64,000 nucleotides of DNA from Psychrobacter sp. UBA5136 (GCF_002414005.1 NZ_DHYG01000052.1:25194-89193), one strand, 5' to 3'; positions 38,601 to 48,043 are shown, counted from the first letter of the stretch. The notes: generated from the letters alone by a model not told the origin. Numbers and translations are program-made.

Positions 38601-39628
38601 GAACACTGAATATTATTCGATACATTCAATGCTTGTTTCATCATCTTTTTTAGGTTAGATTGATTACTTATATTATTAGGAAAGCCATCTGTTAGCAGAT
38701 ATACACCTTTTGCGCCGCACTGCTGCGTTTCAGGGGCGATATATTGATTGTTTCTTACGATAGATGAGTCATTCGTGGATCGCATACCGCTATAATCAGA
38801 TCCTCCATTATAAGTACTATTGCCTAACATATAGGCAGCTGCTTCTGTAAATGCAGTTGCCATAGGTGTGCCACCTGAAGGGTCTAGCCCTCTTAAAAAC
38901 CCATAAATCTTTTCTTTCTGAGTAGCATCCAAAGGTTTTGCAGCAACCTTAATTTGACCTTGATAGCTGTTATAACCAAAAGCCCCGATACCCATAATGA
39001 TGTCTTCATTGACACTGTCAAAAGCTAACAGCTCTAACATAGCTAATTTAAGCTTAGACATTCGATCATAAACTCTTTCGCCATTTTTCTCACAGTACTC
39101 CAAACTTACGCCATTGATAGTTTCGTAAATGGGATTATAGTCTTCTGCATAAGTAGTATTGGATTTTTCACTCATAAGACAATACTGTTTATCTGCACCG
39201 GTTAAACCTGGCACAGTATATTTTTTGAAACTACTTTCATAAGTGAAATCATTTGGTATATCTGCTTTACTTATGTAATTCCTATATGTAAATTTACCAA
39301 TACCTATAAAACAAAGAAAACCTTCACATCTAGAAGCCTTATATATATCTTGACGCTGATATACATCGTCTTCTTTAAAGCTATATTTACCCCACATACT
39401 CCCTGACTTATCAAGCATCAAAGTGAGTGTTGGTTTATTAGATTCTGTGCTCGGCTGGTAGATTGTCAAGTCCCCAAGCTTATTGTAGCGTTTATTGCCA
39501 AACCCATCATCACTCGTTCCAGCTTGACTAAGCATAGGAAGAGTCAGCAGCATTGCCCCTATAGCCGTCGTCAACGTAGTCGCTCGAAACGGTCGACGCG
39601 GACACTTATTAGATTGACTTGTTTTCAT
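35642..39628 (-). CDS. pilY1: PilY1-type tip adhesin/pilus assembly protein
   Basis: A 1328-residue secreted protein. A signal peptide-like N-terminus (about residues 1-38) is followed by a von Willebrand A domain with MIDAS DKSGS (residues about 65-70). The C-terminal half resembles the PilY1 beta-propeller, with D-rich calcium sites DKDSDNDGVIDDD and DRDDDGLIDH. Many cysteines sit in loops. It sits at the pilus tip, controls extension/retraction and can act in adhesion. The start at 39628 leaves 43 bases after pilX. Long N-terminal extension to 39700 is rejected because it overlaps the pilX end. Confidence 0.88.
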   Translation of the reverse strand: MKTSQSNKCPRRPFRATTLTTAIGAMLLTLPMLSQAGTSDDGFGNKRYNKLGDLTIYQPSTESNKPTLTLMLDKSGSMWGKYSFKEDDVYQRQDIYKASRCEGFLCFIGIGKFTYRNYISKADIPNDFTYESSFKKYTVPGLTGADKQYCLMSEKSNTTYAEDYNPIYETINGVSLEYCEKNGERVYDRMSKLKLAMLELLAFDSVNEDIIMGIGAFGYNSYQGQIKVAAKPLDATQKEKIYGFLRGLDPSGGTPMATAFTEAAAYMLGNSTYNGGSDYSGMRSTNDSSIVRNNQYIAPETQQCGAKGVYLLTDGFPNNISNQSNLKKMMKQALNVSNNIQCSSELLEGNDSGDQWKCMGEFATQLRTQRQVTTAMVGFGYDFTAVDDPDNYISVERVIDKFKDSDGKAYKYNKKYYDCNKIPISNPDARNACNLGMESGKFDNVGGYGQGGFYFAKDTKDIVGSVLSVIQDLEMDLPSIPAGTITVPQDPLSSLSVKPYAYLPMLEPKVGSDIAIWPGNLKKYHVEQGTLFGQGGKRLYIDSDNKGGFPDDLNPDAQDIWSKENETITNAAGATVNVNDRITAGGFYAQLTAPKKANNTTRNVYVESTINGSTKLVRVGVTDGKLVGFGANELDNSYTTLTKLYLLGFLGYDVSATQAEADRINNSARGVQKELEKLIANPPGDIKVLGGVIHSRPALVSYGANINVTDKDSDNDGVIDDDAGMVSNDDASRDDYVMFGSMEGALHIASAQTGQESLAFIPKTILQNQIAALQPGSTVANAPVFGVDAPWTTKGSYKYDFSRTSTNSSGQITAEELYVYGGLRQGGKGLYGIDVTKLNNPKMLFSIDNTSNGYQALGMAWSEPVTGKVKIGSGKGSVKDVIVFGGGYDECYEDPTFKLNSADNKFSECKNKPVTDGNAVYIADAKTGAILWSISGRSSGVSGKHIKVDEMKHSVVSKITTLDRDDDGLIDHLYFGDLGGQVFRVDLRNGQAVSSSTSINNFTRRVVRVLNTSGDSSSDTTSKALAAKGLQYRFYGQPSVSFHKDSGVLFAVMNIASGDRSNPLSKLRDNAAKESNRLFGIIDRDIAKQSLYGKDEAATIITKDLTLTDLTELPYKSSMGSKEVVRASMRPNAATQQGWSYPLNLFDGFSNIKNVKSMGDGLAIGDVYYMTAYSPEMKYDEVSGCSAQVVGGSERQMYCLPYGICETKAPDNDTALNGTGGFVRVGKGIQELAFGAFDPKNPTTRVLLGTQTFSELVDKDSRIDYDTGRPLTSTGPGLDTICPGGSCFGVSVPNRKGGSGSGGGEVNSLSYRLFNTRWYEQTVDPLND

Positions 39629-39671
39629 GACGATTCTCACTATATTTGATATATAAGATCTAATACGATTG

Positions 39672-40595
39672 CTATTTAGAACTACCGTTTGCGGTGACAT
39701 TTAATATTTTTTGGCACTCATCGCTTATTTTGCCGCTACCCTTACCAAACTTGATGCATTTTTCGGTATTGTTCATATTCTCTAGCTGAACCTCGCCGAC
39801 GATAACCTTAGCTGGCACCCCGATTTTAGCCAAGCACTCATTACGAGTTTCACCGAAATAAGTTATCTCGCTAGTATCATCATTATCCACACCTGAAGCG
39901 ATAGCGCTGGCATTCTCACTAGGTTTTTTGAGACACTCTGTAATCTCACTGTCAGAGGCGCTCGATAATGCTGGCAAAAACGAAGTAGAGTGAATCCGAA
40001 AATTGGGTGAAGAACTGGCTGCATCGTCTGAGGTGATGGATTGTCCTAAAGGTACGTGCCCAAAAGGCGTTACTGGTATAGATACAGTGTTTGGTCTAGT
40101 TACTGAAACTTGTGTCATAACGTTTTGTCTTGCGTTAACAAAATCCTCAGCGTTATTTACTTGACAAAATCCGCCTGAAGCATTGGCTCCCCCTATCAGC
40201 TTGCTTTTATTAGAAGGCGTTAGCACCGTTGCCTCTGACATACTAAAAAAGTAATTCTTTCTTGGGCGATAACAAAATACGACTTGGTCACCACGGTTAG
40301 AGGTGGCGCCAATATTCATAAAGTAGCCAAAAAAACCAAGAGGTCCTAATAGCTTTACACTTTCATTTTCGTATTTTGCCTCATTGATGATATTTTCAAT
40401 ATTCTTATTGGTATTGTCTGAAGAGGTCAATAATAGAGTGTCAACTTGTTCACTCGTTGCTAATCTTAAAGAAGTTATACTACTTTTAACTGCAATAACG
40501 CCTACTAAAATAATAAGCATTAAAAACAATAACACGGCAATGAGCGTGGCTCCCTCTTGAGAGTGACTGATCTGACAGTTTGAATGTCTTTTCAT
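39672..40595 (-). CDS. pilX: PilX-like minor pilin assembly protein
   Basis: A 307-residue protein with N-terminal EGATLIAVLLFLMLIILVGVIAVKSS membrane helix (class III-type signal, Glu5 weakly conserved) and the 'SLRLATSEQ' segment of PilX. It lies between pilW and pilY1, the standard place of PilX in fimT-pilV-pilW-pilX-pilY1 operons. GGATA upstream of ATG 40595. The rest is variable as in other PilX proteins. Confidence 0.8.
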   Translation of the reverse strand: MKRHSNCQISHSQEGATLIAVLLFLMLIILVGVIAVKSSITSLRLATSEQVDTLLLTSSDNTNKNIENIINEAKYENESVKLLGPLGFFGYFMNIGATSNRGDQVVFCYRPRKNYFFSMSEATVLTPSNKSKLIGGANASGGFCQVNNAEDFVNARQNVMTQVSVTRPNTVSIPVTPFGHVPLGQSITSDDAASSSPNFRIHSTSFLPALSSASDSEITECLKKPSENASAIASGVDNDDTSEITYFGETRNECLAKIGVPAKVIVGEVQLENMNNTEKCIKFGKGSGKISDECQKILNVTANGSSK

Positions 40596-40645
40596 AGTGC
40601 AAATATCCAAATAAAATAACCTCAACACGTCATACCCAAACTGCT

Positions 40646-41755
40646 TTAATGATTGATATTCCTTAACGTGACATTGGATTCAACTACTGTTCTGATATAG
40701 TTTTTATTTAAACCTGATTTAAGGGTTAGCTTATTACCTAATACATTGAATGCTGATGGGCCATCCTCAGACAATACGGCATTCCCTGAGCGCAGAATCA
40801 ATCCGTACTTAATTCCAACAATAACAGGCTTTATACTCGACTCTAAACCAAGATACTCCTTAACGGTGTAATAACGTAAAGTAGTATCACCTTTTGGTGT
40901 ACTGGCTAGAGTTGGATCTTTTTTAGTCATCAGCAAAATATCAAAATAATCTACATTGGTTATGATTTCTTGACCTGTATCACTGAAATCTCGGATACTA
41001 TTGTTAGTTGTAAAATTAACAGAAGTCGGAAGCTTTTTTTCTGGGATACTTTGCTCCCTATAATCATCCATTATCTCAGTAATATACTTGCCAGCGTCAC
41101 AGTATAAAGACAACTCAGAGGGTTTAGATGGGTTGGGCGCTTTGAGATAAAAACGCTCTATAACTACCTGACCATCAATGGTCTCTAGAACACCACCAAC
41201 TTTTACCTGTCTCGGTCCTAAAGCTAGCCTTCCTTCACAATCATACATATTTTGTGGCGCGCGGTATTGAATGGTGAGCTGTCCACTTTTTAGATTAACG
41301 CTACTTACGCCAGTCCACTCATTGTTTTTACCCGTATCGGTTTCATCACCTGTATGAGTAAGTAAAGTAACTTTTAGTGAGTTACCGTCTAGTGTAATGT
41401 CCTTAAGACCATTTGTATCAATATCATCTGGATTTTTTAAATTATCGAGCTGCTTTTTGTTGTCATTATCTTTGGTTGCATTATTAGCGCTCGTTAAAAC
41501 AATACCTGAGCCCGGCTCGTTATCCTTTGCTTTATCAGATAACCCCAACCCAGCAAGACGAATCTTTTGTTCAATCATTGGTGTATTGAACACTGTATTT
41601 TCAATTACATCAGAAGCACCAGACTGAATACCTGCTGTCTTAGTATTAATAATATAGACTTGCATGACTGCTGCAGATATCAATAGCCCTAATACCAGTG
41701 ATATCATCAGTTCTATTAGCGTAAACCCATATTGAAAATTACACGAAGTTTTCAC
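40646..41755 (-). CDS. pilW: PilW-like minor pilin
   Basis: A 369-residue prepilin with leader MKTSCNFQYG and mature helix FTLIELMISLVLGLLISAAVMQVYI, the classic PilW start. GTG at 41755 shares one base with the pilV stop, so translation is coupled. The long C-terminal domain is variable. It probably joins the initiating minor-pilin complex under PilY1. Confidence 0.85.
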   Translation of the reverse strand: MKTSCNFQYGFTLIELMISLVLGLLISAAVMQVYIINTKTAGIQSGASDVIENTVFNTPMIEQKIRLAGLGLSDKAKDNEPGSGIVLTSANNATKDNDNKKQLDNLKNPDDIDTNGLKDITLDGNSLKVTLLTHTGDETDTGKNNEWTGVSSVNLKSGQLTIQYRAPQNMYDCEGRLALGPRQVKVGGVLETIDGQVVIERFYLKAPNPSKPSELSLYCDAGKYITEIMDDYREQSIPEKKLPTSVNFTTNNSIRDFSDTGQEIITNVDYFDILLMTKKDPTLASTPKGDTTLRYYTVKEYLGLESSIKPVIVGIKYGLILRSGNAVLSEDGPSAFNVLGNKLTLKSGLNKNYIRTVVESNVTLRNINH

Positions 41756-42312
41756 TAGTAAGCCTCCATAATTAAACAGCTTGAGCCTAACTTATATGCG
41801 CCGCTATCATCTCCGCAAGCATGCTTATTGCCCTTACTAAGTATAGGTAGAGTGTTACCCCAAGAAGTGATGACACACTGTCTCGTATTGATATTTGTCA
41901 TTTCCGGACATGTCGTCATATTTAGCATAATATCTTGTCCGCATGCTAAGTTTGCAGCTTTCCACGCACTTAGTGCAGCAAGTTCTGAGGGAGAGCACGA
42001 ATCTTTCTTACAACTATCTTTACTAAACTTACTACTTCCTTGGCGAACTTTAGTACAGTAATCTATAATATTGTTGCTGTCTGCGTTAAGTGCATTCAGC
42101 TCTTTAGTAAAGTCTTCAGCGCCTGAGTTATTCAAGCGTATATTTTCCGATAGTTGCTTTGATATACTCATTGCTCGACTTCGATTTAAGCTCTCATCTG
42201 TTGCTTTTAATGCGTTCATTTGTAGGGCACTAAAGCCGAGAACCGCTACGGCCAACAATAGAACCGCAACTAATACCTCAACCAGTCCAACCCCCCGTTG
42301 ATGCTGACGCAT
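41755..42312 (-). CDS. pilV: PilV-like minor pilin
   Basis: A 185-residue prepilin with leader MRQHQRG and helix VGLVEVLVAVLLLAVAVLGFSALQM, the PilV signature. The start shares one base with the fimT stop. Many cysteines in the C-terminal domain (CTKVRQ, CKKDSC, CGQD, CPEM). Part of the same operon. Confidence 0.85.
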   Translation of the reverse strand: MRQHQRGVGLVEVLVAVLLLAVAVLGFSALQMNALKATDESLNRSRAMSISKQLSENIRLNNSGAEDFTKELNALNADSNNIIDYCTKVRQGSSKFSKDSCKKDSCSPSELAALSAWKAANLACGQDIMLNMTTCPEMTNINTRQCVITSWGNTLPILSKGNKHACGDDSGAYKLGSSCLIMEAY

Positions 42313-42788
42313 TAGCAGGTTCCTCCAAGCTGACTAGTGACTTGCCCAATTGCGCTGACCATCACCTGACGCGTAGCCGCCGCTAAGTTACTATCACAAA
42401 TGGTTATAGTTTCTTCATTGGCAATTTTATAGGACTGGAACTCTACATCATTCCCAGTGATAGTACTCTTAGTATTGTAAGAATAGCTTGCAACGATAGT
42501 AGAGCTTGTATCTTTTAATTCAATCTTAATCATGTGCTCATTGTCATCAATTCCTACCTTAATATCCTGCCTGCGAATCAAGCTTTCAGCACGTGCCTCT
42601 TTTAATGCGTTTTCTAAAATCGCAGTTGTCGACTTCACGCGCTGATTGGCCAGTTGCGCACTGATATTAGGAGCCGCAATACTAACAATAATAGCAAGCA
42701 CAGCAATCGTCACCATCAGCTCAATCAGGGTAAACCCTGAGCTGGCCATGCGTAACTTCTTTGCTACGTTATTTTCAGAAACCTTCAC
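42312..42788 (-). CDS. fimT: FimT/FimU-type minor pilin (GspH family)
   Basis: A 158-residue GspH-domain prepilin with cleavage site SSG and helix FTLIELMVTIAVLAIIVSIAAPNI, then AVGR-like LENALKEARAESLIRRQDIKVGI. First gene of the minor-pilin operon. FimT in related bacteria also helps bind DNA during natural transformation; comF lies downstream of this locus, on the same strand. Confidence 0.85.
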   Translation of the reverse strand: MKVSENNVAKKLRMASSGFTLIELMVTIAVLAIIVSIAAPNISAQLANQRVKSTTAILENALKEARAESLIRRQDIKVGIDDNEHMIKIELKDTSSTIVASYSYNTKSTITGNDVEFQSYKIANEETITICDSNLAAATRQVMVSAIGQVTSQLGGTC

Positions 42789-43109
42789 TCAAATCCCTAT
42801 TTATAGCAACCATTAGTATGATATTTACGGTAGTAGCGAGTATTCAAAATTCATGCTAATGCATTTAAAAGCCAATCAACATATTCCTCCCTAGCTATGC
42901 AATTCTTATTCCACAAAGTCAGCTCGTTTTACAGTAGTAAATTTACCCCAACTCACGTTATATTTTTATCTTTCCATACAGCCAGCTTACATTCACTACT
43001 TATAAATAGCTGATAAATAACCGAAAATTTTGTCAAAATATACTGGTAATATAACGTTAAGATAACATATTAGCAACACAAGACTTGTTGTAAGTGGGCG
43101 CAATTGAGT
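42789..43109. other. Intergenic region upstream of the minor-pilin operon
   Basis: AT-rich, no gene recognised. It must contain the operon promoter, which I could not assign with confidence. Confidence 0.4.
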
Positions 43110-43928
43110 TCACGTCTGACTTCCATGTGCCAACGCATACGCTGAAATATCATACTGATGAGAGGTAAGAGAATTCATTCCTGCTATCCCTTTAGATTGA
43201 CCGTTTAAAGCACGGCCTAATGCTTGCAAGCTCGCACCGGTAGTCGCTACATCATCAAACAATAGCAAGCGCTTAACCAGCGGTGTGTCTACTAAAGCAA
43301 AAGCATTGTCTAAATTACCTAAACGTTCGGCACGCGTTAGCCCTTGCTGGCTCACGGTATTGTCGATACGCTGAACGCCATGCCAAAGCGGAATATGCCA
43401 ATGCTTAGACAGCTGCGCGGCCAAAATACTGACAGGGTCAAAGCCACGTTTAACAAGGCGCTGCTCTGTCGTTGGCATGGCAACAATGACGCTATTATCA
43501 TAATGACAGCCGTTTGGTCTGGGCAACTGGCGCAATACATGGAGCAATAGTGGCAGCTTGGTCATGTCTTCGTGATGTTTAAAGGCGCGGATAGCTTGAC
43601 GTATCGGATAGTCGTAATAGGTCGCTGCTTGAATGGATAGTGCTTTGCCAGCGGCAATATCAACGTCAAAGGGTTTCGGCAGCCAGACGATACTGTGATG
43701 GCAACGGGTGCAAAGCAATCCGCTGTGAAAACGGCCGTTAAATCGTTGACGCAGTTTAATAAAAAGTGACTGTTTGCTTGGCGAGTTGTTTGGCAAGATC
43801 AGTGAGGAATGGTTTTGTAAGAGCTGTGATTGCGGCGTACTGCGATAAAGACGGCACAACTGACAGCGTATGTCTCCATACTCTGCCAGCCATAATCCGG
43901 TTTGATAAGGCGCTAAGTGTCGCATCAC
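43110..43928 (-). CDS. comF: ComF family phosphoribosyltransferase-like protein
   Basis: A 272-residue protein. An N-terminal zinc-type motif (CQLCRLY then CTRCH) precedes the PRTase domain, with VIVAMPTTEQRLVKRGFDP and the FDDVATTGASL PRPP-binding loop. ComF is needed for DNA uptake in competent bacteria, perhaps in single-strand DNA processing. It lies 24 bases after pldA on the same strand. In line with type IV pili in the neighbourhood, the strain may be transformable (inference). Confidence 0.9.
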   Translation of the reverse strand: MMRHLAPYQTGLWLAEYGDIRCQLCRLYRSTPQSQLLQNHSSLILPNNSPSKQSLFIKLRQRFNGRFHSGLLCTRCHHSIVWLPKPFDVDIAAGKALSIQAATYYDYPIRQAIRAFKHHEDMTKLPLLLHVLRQLPRPNGCHYDNSVIVAMPTTEQRLVKRGFDPVSILAAQLSKHWHIPLWHGVQRIDNTVSQQGLTRAERLGNLDNAFALVDTPLVKRLLLFDDVATTGASLQALGRALNGQSKGIAGMNSLTSHQYDISAYALAHGSQT

Positions 43929-43952
43929 TCGATGCCCATTGCTGCGTTTATC

Positions 43953-45434
43953 CTAAAAACCTTTCCAGTCATTTAGCACGATACCAAAACCAATCGAAGT
44001 ATTTTCGTGGTTGTAATCAATAATGGACTCGCCGTAGCCTTGGAATAACTGCACAAAGCCATTGACGTTTTTGGTTAATGGGTAGATATAATCGATCTGC
44101 GCGGCGCCTTTATTGGTAGCAGGATTGTAGCGTAGCGTACCACTCAGACTCTGCTGTTCAGGCAAATCATACAAGAACTTAATATCACCGTAGCCCATGT
44201 AGTCTTCGATATCTGGATTATCCTCACTACTAGAACTCTCATTATTGACGCGAGCCCATAGGCGCGGTATCACTGATAGCTTGCCCCACTCTGCGCCTGC
44301 CATCAAATAAGCACGGTTCCACGAGCGTGATAAGGGATCATCTTGGCCGTTTGAGTGGTGAATTGCACCCGCCCCTAGCATACGTAGACGACCACCAAAA
44401 GGCAGATCCGCTGTCACGGGCTGGGTTAAGAATATCTCAGGCTGATAATCGGTGGCGCGAAATGGCCGCGAGTTGTCTTCGTTATACACCTGCCAGTGCG
44501 ACTCTTGGGTATAGCCAAACCATAAATCTGCGCTGGTATCGAACAAATCTTCCATCACTTTGGTCTTTAATGACAACTGGAATTTTAGCTCAGTATTACG
44601 CGCGTCGTTAGAAGTTAAAAGCGGATCAGGTCTAGGCTGTGAAGGCGTACTTGGGTTTAAATTAGGATCAAAGGTATAAAAAAGTGGCATAAGATAAGTG
44701 GGTCGGTGCGGTCTGACCGTCCACGTGCCGCGCTCGCTATTTTTATCCAAATCATAAGATAAACTAAGCGGGGTAAATTTTTCGATATCGGTTTGGGTGA
44801 CACCGACGTTTTCTAACACTTCCGCTTCTCTTTGTGTCAGTCCAACCGTATCCAAACTTTCGCCATCGGCTGACGCATTATTCGCCGCGCCCGTAGCCCC
44901 AGTATTACCCTTTGCCGAGATGATGGTGTTTTCTTCTACAAGGACAACTTGCGGATTACCAGCAAGGGTACTTTGCAAGGTTTTTGCCAAATCAACTGGT
45001 TGCTTGGTCGTGACATAACTCGGTGTCTTACCTTGCTCAGCGACTTTATCAAAACAGGCCAAACGTGCGGCACTGGTCTGTACTTGGGTACATTCATAAA
45101 ACAATTTTGCTTGCTCGGCGACAAACTCTTTACTGATAACCTTGTCACTTTGGGCGGCTGCGTTCGGATTGACGACGCGCTTACTCACATTCTCTGGAGA
45201 ATTATTATTTTCATACTCAAACGCGATAGCCTCTACAGGCAACTCTTCGTAGCTTTCGTTGCCATTGGTTTGAGTGCTATTGGCAGCATGAGCTTGTAGC
45301 GTAAAACAAGAAAGTGCCATACCAACGGCCACCGTTAAATAGCGCTTAGAGCGCGTAGATAGCTGAATATTGTTGGTTTTATACGCTTTGATAAGCGCTG
45401 ACGAGGGTCGCTGTGGAGTAATATGAGAAAACAT
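43953..45434 (-). CDS. pldA: Outer membrane phospholipase A1 (OMPLA/PldA)
   Basis: A 493-residue exported protein with an extended signal region (LTVAVGMALSCFTLQAHA, about residues 29-50). The C-terminal 260 residues form the OMPLA barrel with active-site HHSNGQDDPLSRSWNRAYL (catalytic His/Ser, later Asn). Calcium-dependent phospholipase of the outer membrane. The segment between (CTQVQTSAARLACFDKVAEQG) is an N-terminal domain seen in some Moraxellaceae phospholipases, making it longer than the 289-residue E. coli enzyme. Confidence 0.9.
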   Translation of the reverse strand: MFSHITPQRPSSALIKAYKTNNIQLSTRSKRYLTVAVGMALSCFTLQAHAANSTQTNGNESYEELPVEAIAFEYENNNSPENVSKRVVNPNAAAQSDKVISKEFVAEQAKLFYECTQVQTSAARLACFDKVAEQGKTPSYVTTKQPVDLAKTLQSTLAGNPQVVLVEENTIISAKGNTGATGAANNASADGESLDTVGLTQREAEVLENVGVTQTDIEKFTPLSLSYDLDKNSERGTWTVRPHRPTYLMPLFYTFDPNLNPSTPSQPRPDPLLTSNDARNTELKFQLSLKTKVMEDLFDTSADLWFGYTQESHWQVYNEDNSRPFRATDYQPEIFLTQPVTADLPFGGRLRMLGAGAIHHSNGQDDPLSRSWNRAYLMAGAEWGKLSVIPRLWARVNNESSSSEDNPDIEDYMGYGDIKFLYDLPEQQSLSGTLRYNPATNKGAAQIDYIYPLTKNVNGFVQLFQGYGESIIDYNHENTSIGFGIVLNDWKGF

Positions 45435-45734
45435 AAATGTCCTTTAACTCACTGACATGAGCGCCAGCAGAGTATATGTAATAATTAATATAGCCATTAG
45501 CGTGAACGCTAAAATAGAATAAGAACTAAAAGAAAATCAATAAATGTGGAGGTGCAAGGTAGCGCTTACTTATAGTAGTGCGCCTTTAGCAATGTTGCTT
45601 TATTGTAATGAAAATAAGTGCACTATACTAGCGTTATCGCTGTCTAATAAAATCGAAAAAACCAACGTCCTATTATCAAAGGACGTTGGCTTATTTACGT
45701 TAAAAATAATGTGGTATTGATTTAGATTAAATGA
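45435..45734. other. Intergenic region between pldA and dsbD
   Basis: Holds the dsbD terminator at 45655-45690 and presumably the pldA promoter. No gene recognised. Confidence 0.4.
45655..45690 (-). terminator. Intrinsic terminator after dsbD
   Basis: GCCAACGTCC and GGACGTTGG form a strong stem; on the minus strand it is followed by TTTTTTC. Confidence 0.85.
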
Positions 45735-47921
45735 CTAATCCAATGCCGTTAAAGTTTGTTCAAACTCTGCGCGGCCAATTTCACCCACTTGTTGATTGAT
45801 CAATTGTCCGTCTTGATAATAGAGCAATGCTGGCGGGCCAAACAATTGATAGCGTGCTAAGATGGCTTTAGAGTCGGCTGTGGTGTCGGTGATATCAAGT
45901 CTGACCAATTGCCAATCTTGCATTTGCGTGGGGCGATTATGAAATAAGTTTTTATCCATAATACGGCACTCGATACACCATTCGGCAGTCACATCGACCA
46001 GCACTTTAGGGTTGGCAGCGATAATAGCATCTAATTCAGCTAGCGTCGTCACCGTCTTATCTGTTGCGTTACTCGTAGCTGGTTGACCAGCAGCCGTTTG
46101 CATCATCGGAGCGGCGTTTGACGATGTTAATGATGCCAGCGGATGCAAGCTGTCATTGTTACCCAATGCCGCGCCGACGATTAAACAAGTCGCCCAAATA
46201 CCAGCAATTAACCCGAGCGCTTGGGTCAGCATACGACCTTTGCCCAACCAGCTCCATGCCCACATCGCGACCACCATAAACCAGAGCGCCCACACCATTA
46301 GCATCACAGGCGAGATAAAGACGCGCTCAATTAATAATAACGCCACAGCAAAAAGCAGTAAAGCAAAGCCCTGCTTGACCCAATTCATCCACTCGCCCGC
46401 TTTTGGCATGATTTTACCTTGGGTCGCGCCAATTAAGATAAGCGGTGCCGACAAACCAAAACCTAGCATAAATAGAGCGGCAAACCCAAGGAGCGGGCTA
46501 CCAATCGTCGATACTGCCAATAGCGCGCCAAATAAGGGCGCTGAAACACAAGGCGATACCACGAGTGCTGATAAAAATCCAGCGATTAAACTGCCGCCCG
46601 TGCTACCAAGTTTGCTATCTCCCGCTTGGCTTAGACCTTGCATTTTACTGCTAATCGCTCGCGGTAAGCGAATGTTAAACACACCCAGCATATAAAGCGC
46701 TAGTAGGACAAAAACGATGGCAAAACTAATCAAGATAACAGGGTTTTGCAGCCAACCAATAATGCCTAATGACTCGCCAAATACCGCAATGACAGCCCCT
46801 AAAATACCGTAAGCGGTGGCGACACCAATAGCATAACTGGTCGTTAAAATGACCCCTTTTTTAACTGTTGGGTTTTGCTGGCGAGCAACAATATTGGCGA
46901 CAATCGGTAGCATTGGTAACACGCATGGCGTCAATGCCAAGCCCAATCCTGCTAAAAATAATAACACCAATGCCAACCACGGATGCGAAGCCAAACCAAA
47001 AGGATCGCTATTAATCGCATTATCGCCCGTAACGATATTGTTCGTTGCCGCGCTATTATCTCTATCGTTGCTATCGTTTGCTGCCGCAGAATTATTTGTT
47101 ACATCGCTAGCTATTGTCTGTTTATCGGCACCAGAAATCGTATTGGTCGCACTAAGCTCCCCGTCTAGAGCTTCGTCATCTAACAAGGCATAATCAATTA
47201 CTTCATCATCAGTCAAGGATTGCTCTGCGGCAAGGTTATCGGCATCAGTCGTATCTGTAGATGATTGCGCAGTTTCTGCATTGTTATTATTGCTCGCAGA
47301 ATCTAGAGCTGTATTACTTGAAATATTGGCTGCCGATTGTGGCGCGGCAGCGATATTTACCGTCGTTTTTATCTTTTCCGGCGGATAGCAAAGTCCAGCT
47401 TTGGCACAGCCCTGCCAACCTATCGTCATAGCAGCATTTTCTATGCCTTTGCCATTACTACTGCTCAAAATGGTGCTGGCGACCATATTGGCTTGGTCAA
47501 ACACCAGTACTTTCCCAAAGGTTGGGTCATCAATGGAAACAGGCTTTTGGCTAAAGGTAAACGGCGCAGCTTTTACGCCAGCAGGCAAAGTCAGCTTAAT
47601 TTGGTCTTTATAAACATAATGCTCAGGCGTAATGTCAAAATTAATGGCTAAGCGCGTCCCATTACTGACCGGTTTGCTGCTACTGCTGACCTGAAACGCT
47701 TCGTCAACGGGCAAAAATTTCGGCTGTGCCGCACTTTTATCACTACTAAATAAATCACCCAAACCTGCTGCTTGCGAGGCTATTGGCGCAACCGTTAGCC
47801 CAGTAGTAGCCAGCCCTGTCAACAGTGAGCTGGTGGTTAAAGCAAATGCTAATAGACGAGATTTTTTTGAAGATGTATTTTTCGTTAATGACGGGGGCTT
47901 TTCTGCTGTCTTAATGGACAT
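45735..47921 (-). CDS. dsbD: Thiol:disulphide interchange protein DsbD
   Basis: A 728-residue reductant conduit that keeps DsbC-type proteins reduced in the periplasm. Signal, then nDsbD with CAKAGLCYPP (its redox Cys pair). A long low-complexity linker (N/S/T/D/A, residues about 190-300) precedes eight membrane segments carrying TPCVLPM and SPCVSAP. The C-terminal thioredoxin domain has AEWCIECRIMDK. At 728 residues it is longer than E. coli DsbD (about 565) because of the linker. The upstream gene encodes a second nDsbD alone. Confidence 0.93.
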   Translation of the reverse strand: MSIKTAEKPPSLTKNTSSKKSRLLAFALTTSSLLTGLATTGLTVAPIASQAAGLGDLFSSDKSAAQPKFLPVDEAFQVSSSSKPVSNGTRLAINFDITPEHYVYKDQIKLTLPAGVKAAPFTFSQKPVSIDDPTFGKVLVFDQANMVASTILSSSNGKGIENAAMTIGWQGCAKAGLCYPPEKIKTTVNIAAAPQSAANISSNTALDSASNNNNAETAQSSTDTTDADNLAAEQSLTDDEVIDYALLDDEALDGELSATNTISGADKQTIASDVTNNSAAANDSNDRDNSAATNNIVTGDNAINSDPFGLASHPWLALVLLFLAGLGLALTPCVLPMLPIVANIVARQQNPTVKKGVILTTSYAIGVATAYGILGAVIAVFGESLGIIGWLQNPVILISFAIVFVLLALYMLGVFNIRLPRAISSKMQGLSQAGDSKLGSTGGSLIAGFLSALVVSPCVSAPLFGALLAVSTIGSPLLGFAALFMLGFGLSAPLILIGATQGKIMPKAGEWMNWVKQGFALLLFAVALLLIERVFISPVMLMVWALWFMVVAMWAWSWLGKGRMLTQALGLIAGIWATCLIVGAALGNNDSLHPLASLTSSNAAPMMQTAAGQPATSNATDKTVTTLAELDAIIAANPKVLVDVTAEWCIECRIMDKNLFHNRPTQMQDWQLVRLDITDTTADSKAILARYQLFGPPALLYYQDGQLINQQVGEIGRAEFEQTLTALD

Positions 47922-47963
47922 GAAGGGCTACCTATTTATTACCAAAATTCGAATTGACCAATT

Positions 47964-48043
47964 CACTGTCTATTTACGTGCTGGTTTATTTACATGTTTG
48001 CCGATTTACATGATTGTTTATTTACGTGGCTGTTTATTTACGT
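47964..48043. repeat. Five 16-bp tandem units between dsbD and stand-alone nDsbD gene
   Basis: Units start at 47964, 47980, 47996, 48012 and 48028. Each ends in (A/G)TTTACRT, e.g. GGCTGTTTATTTACGT and GATTGTTTATTTACGT. The last unit overlaps the stop codon of the upstream gene. Confidence 0.8.
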
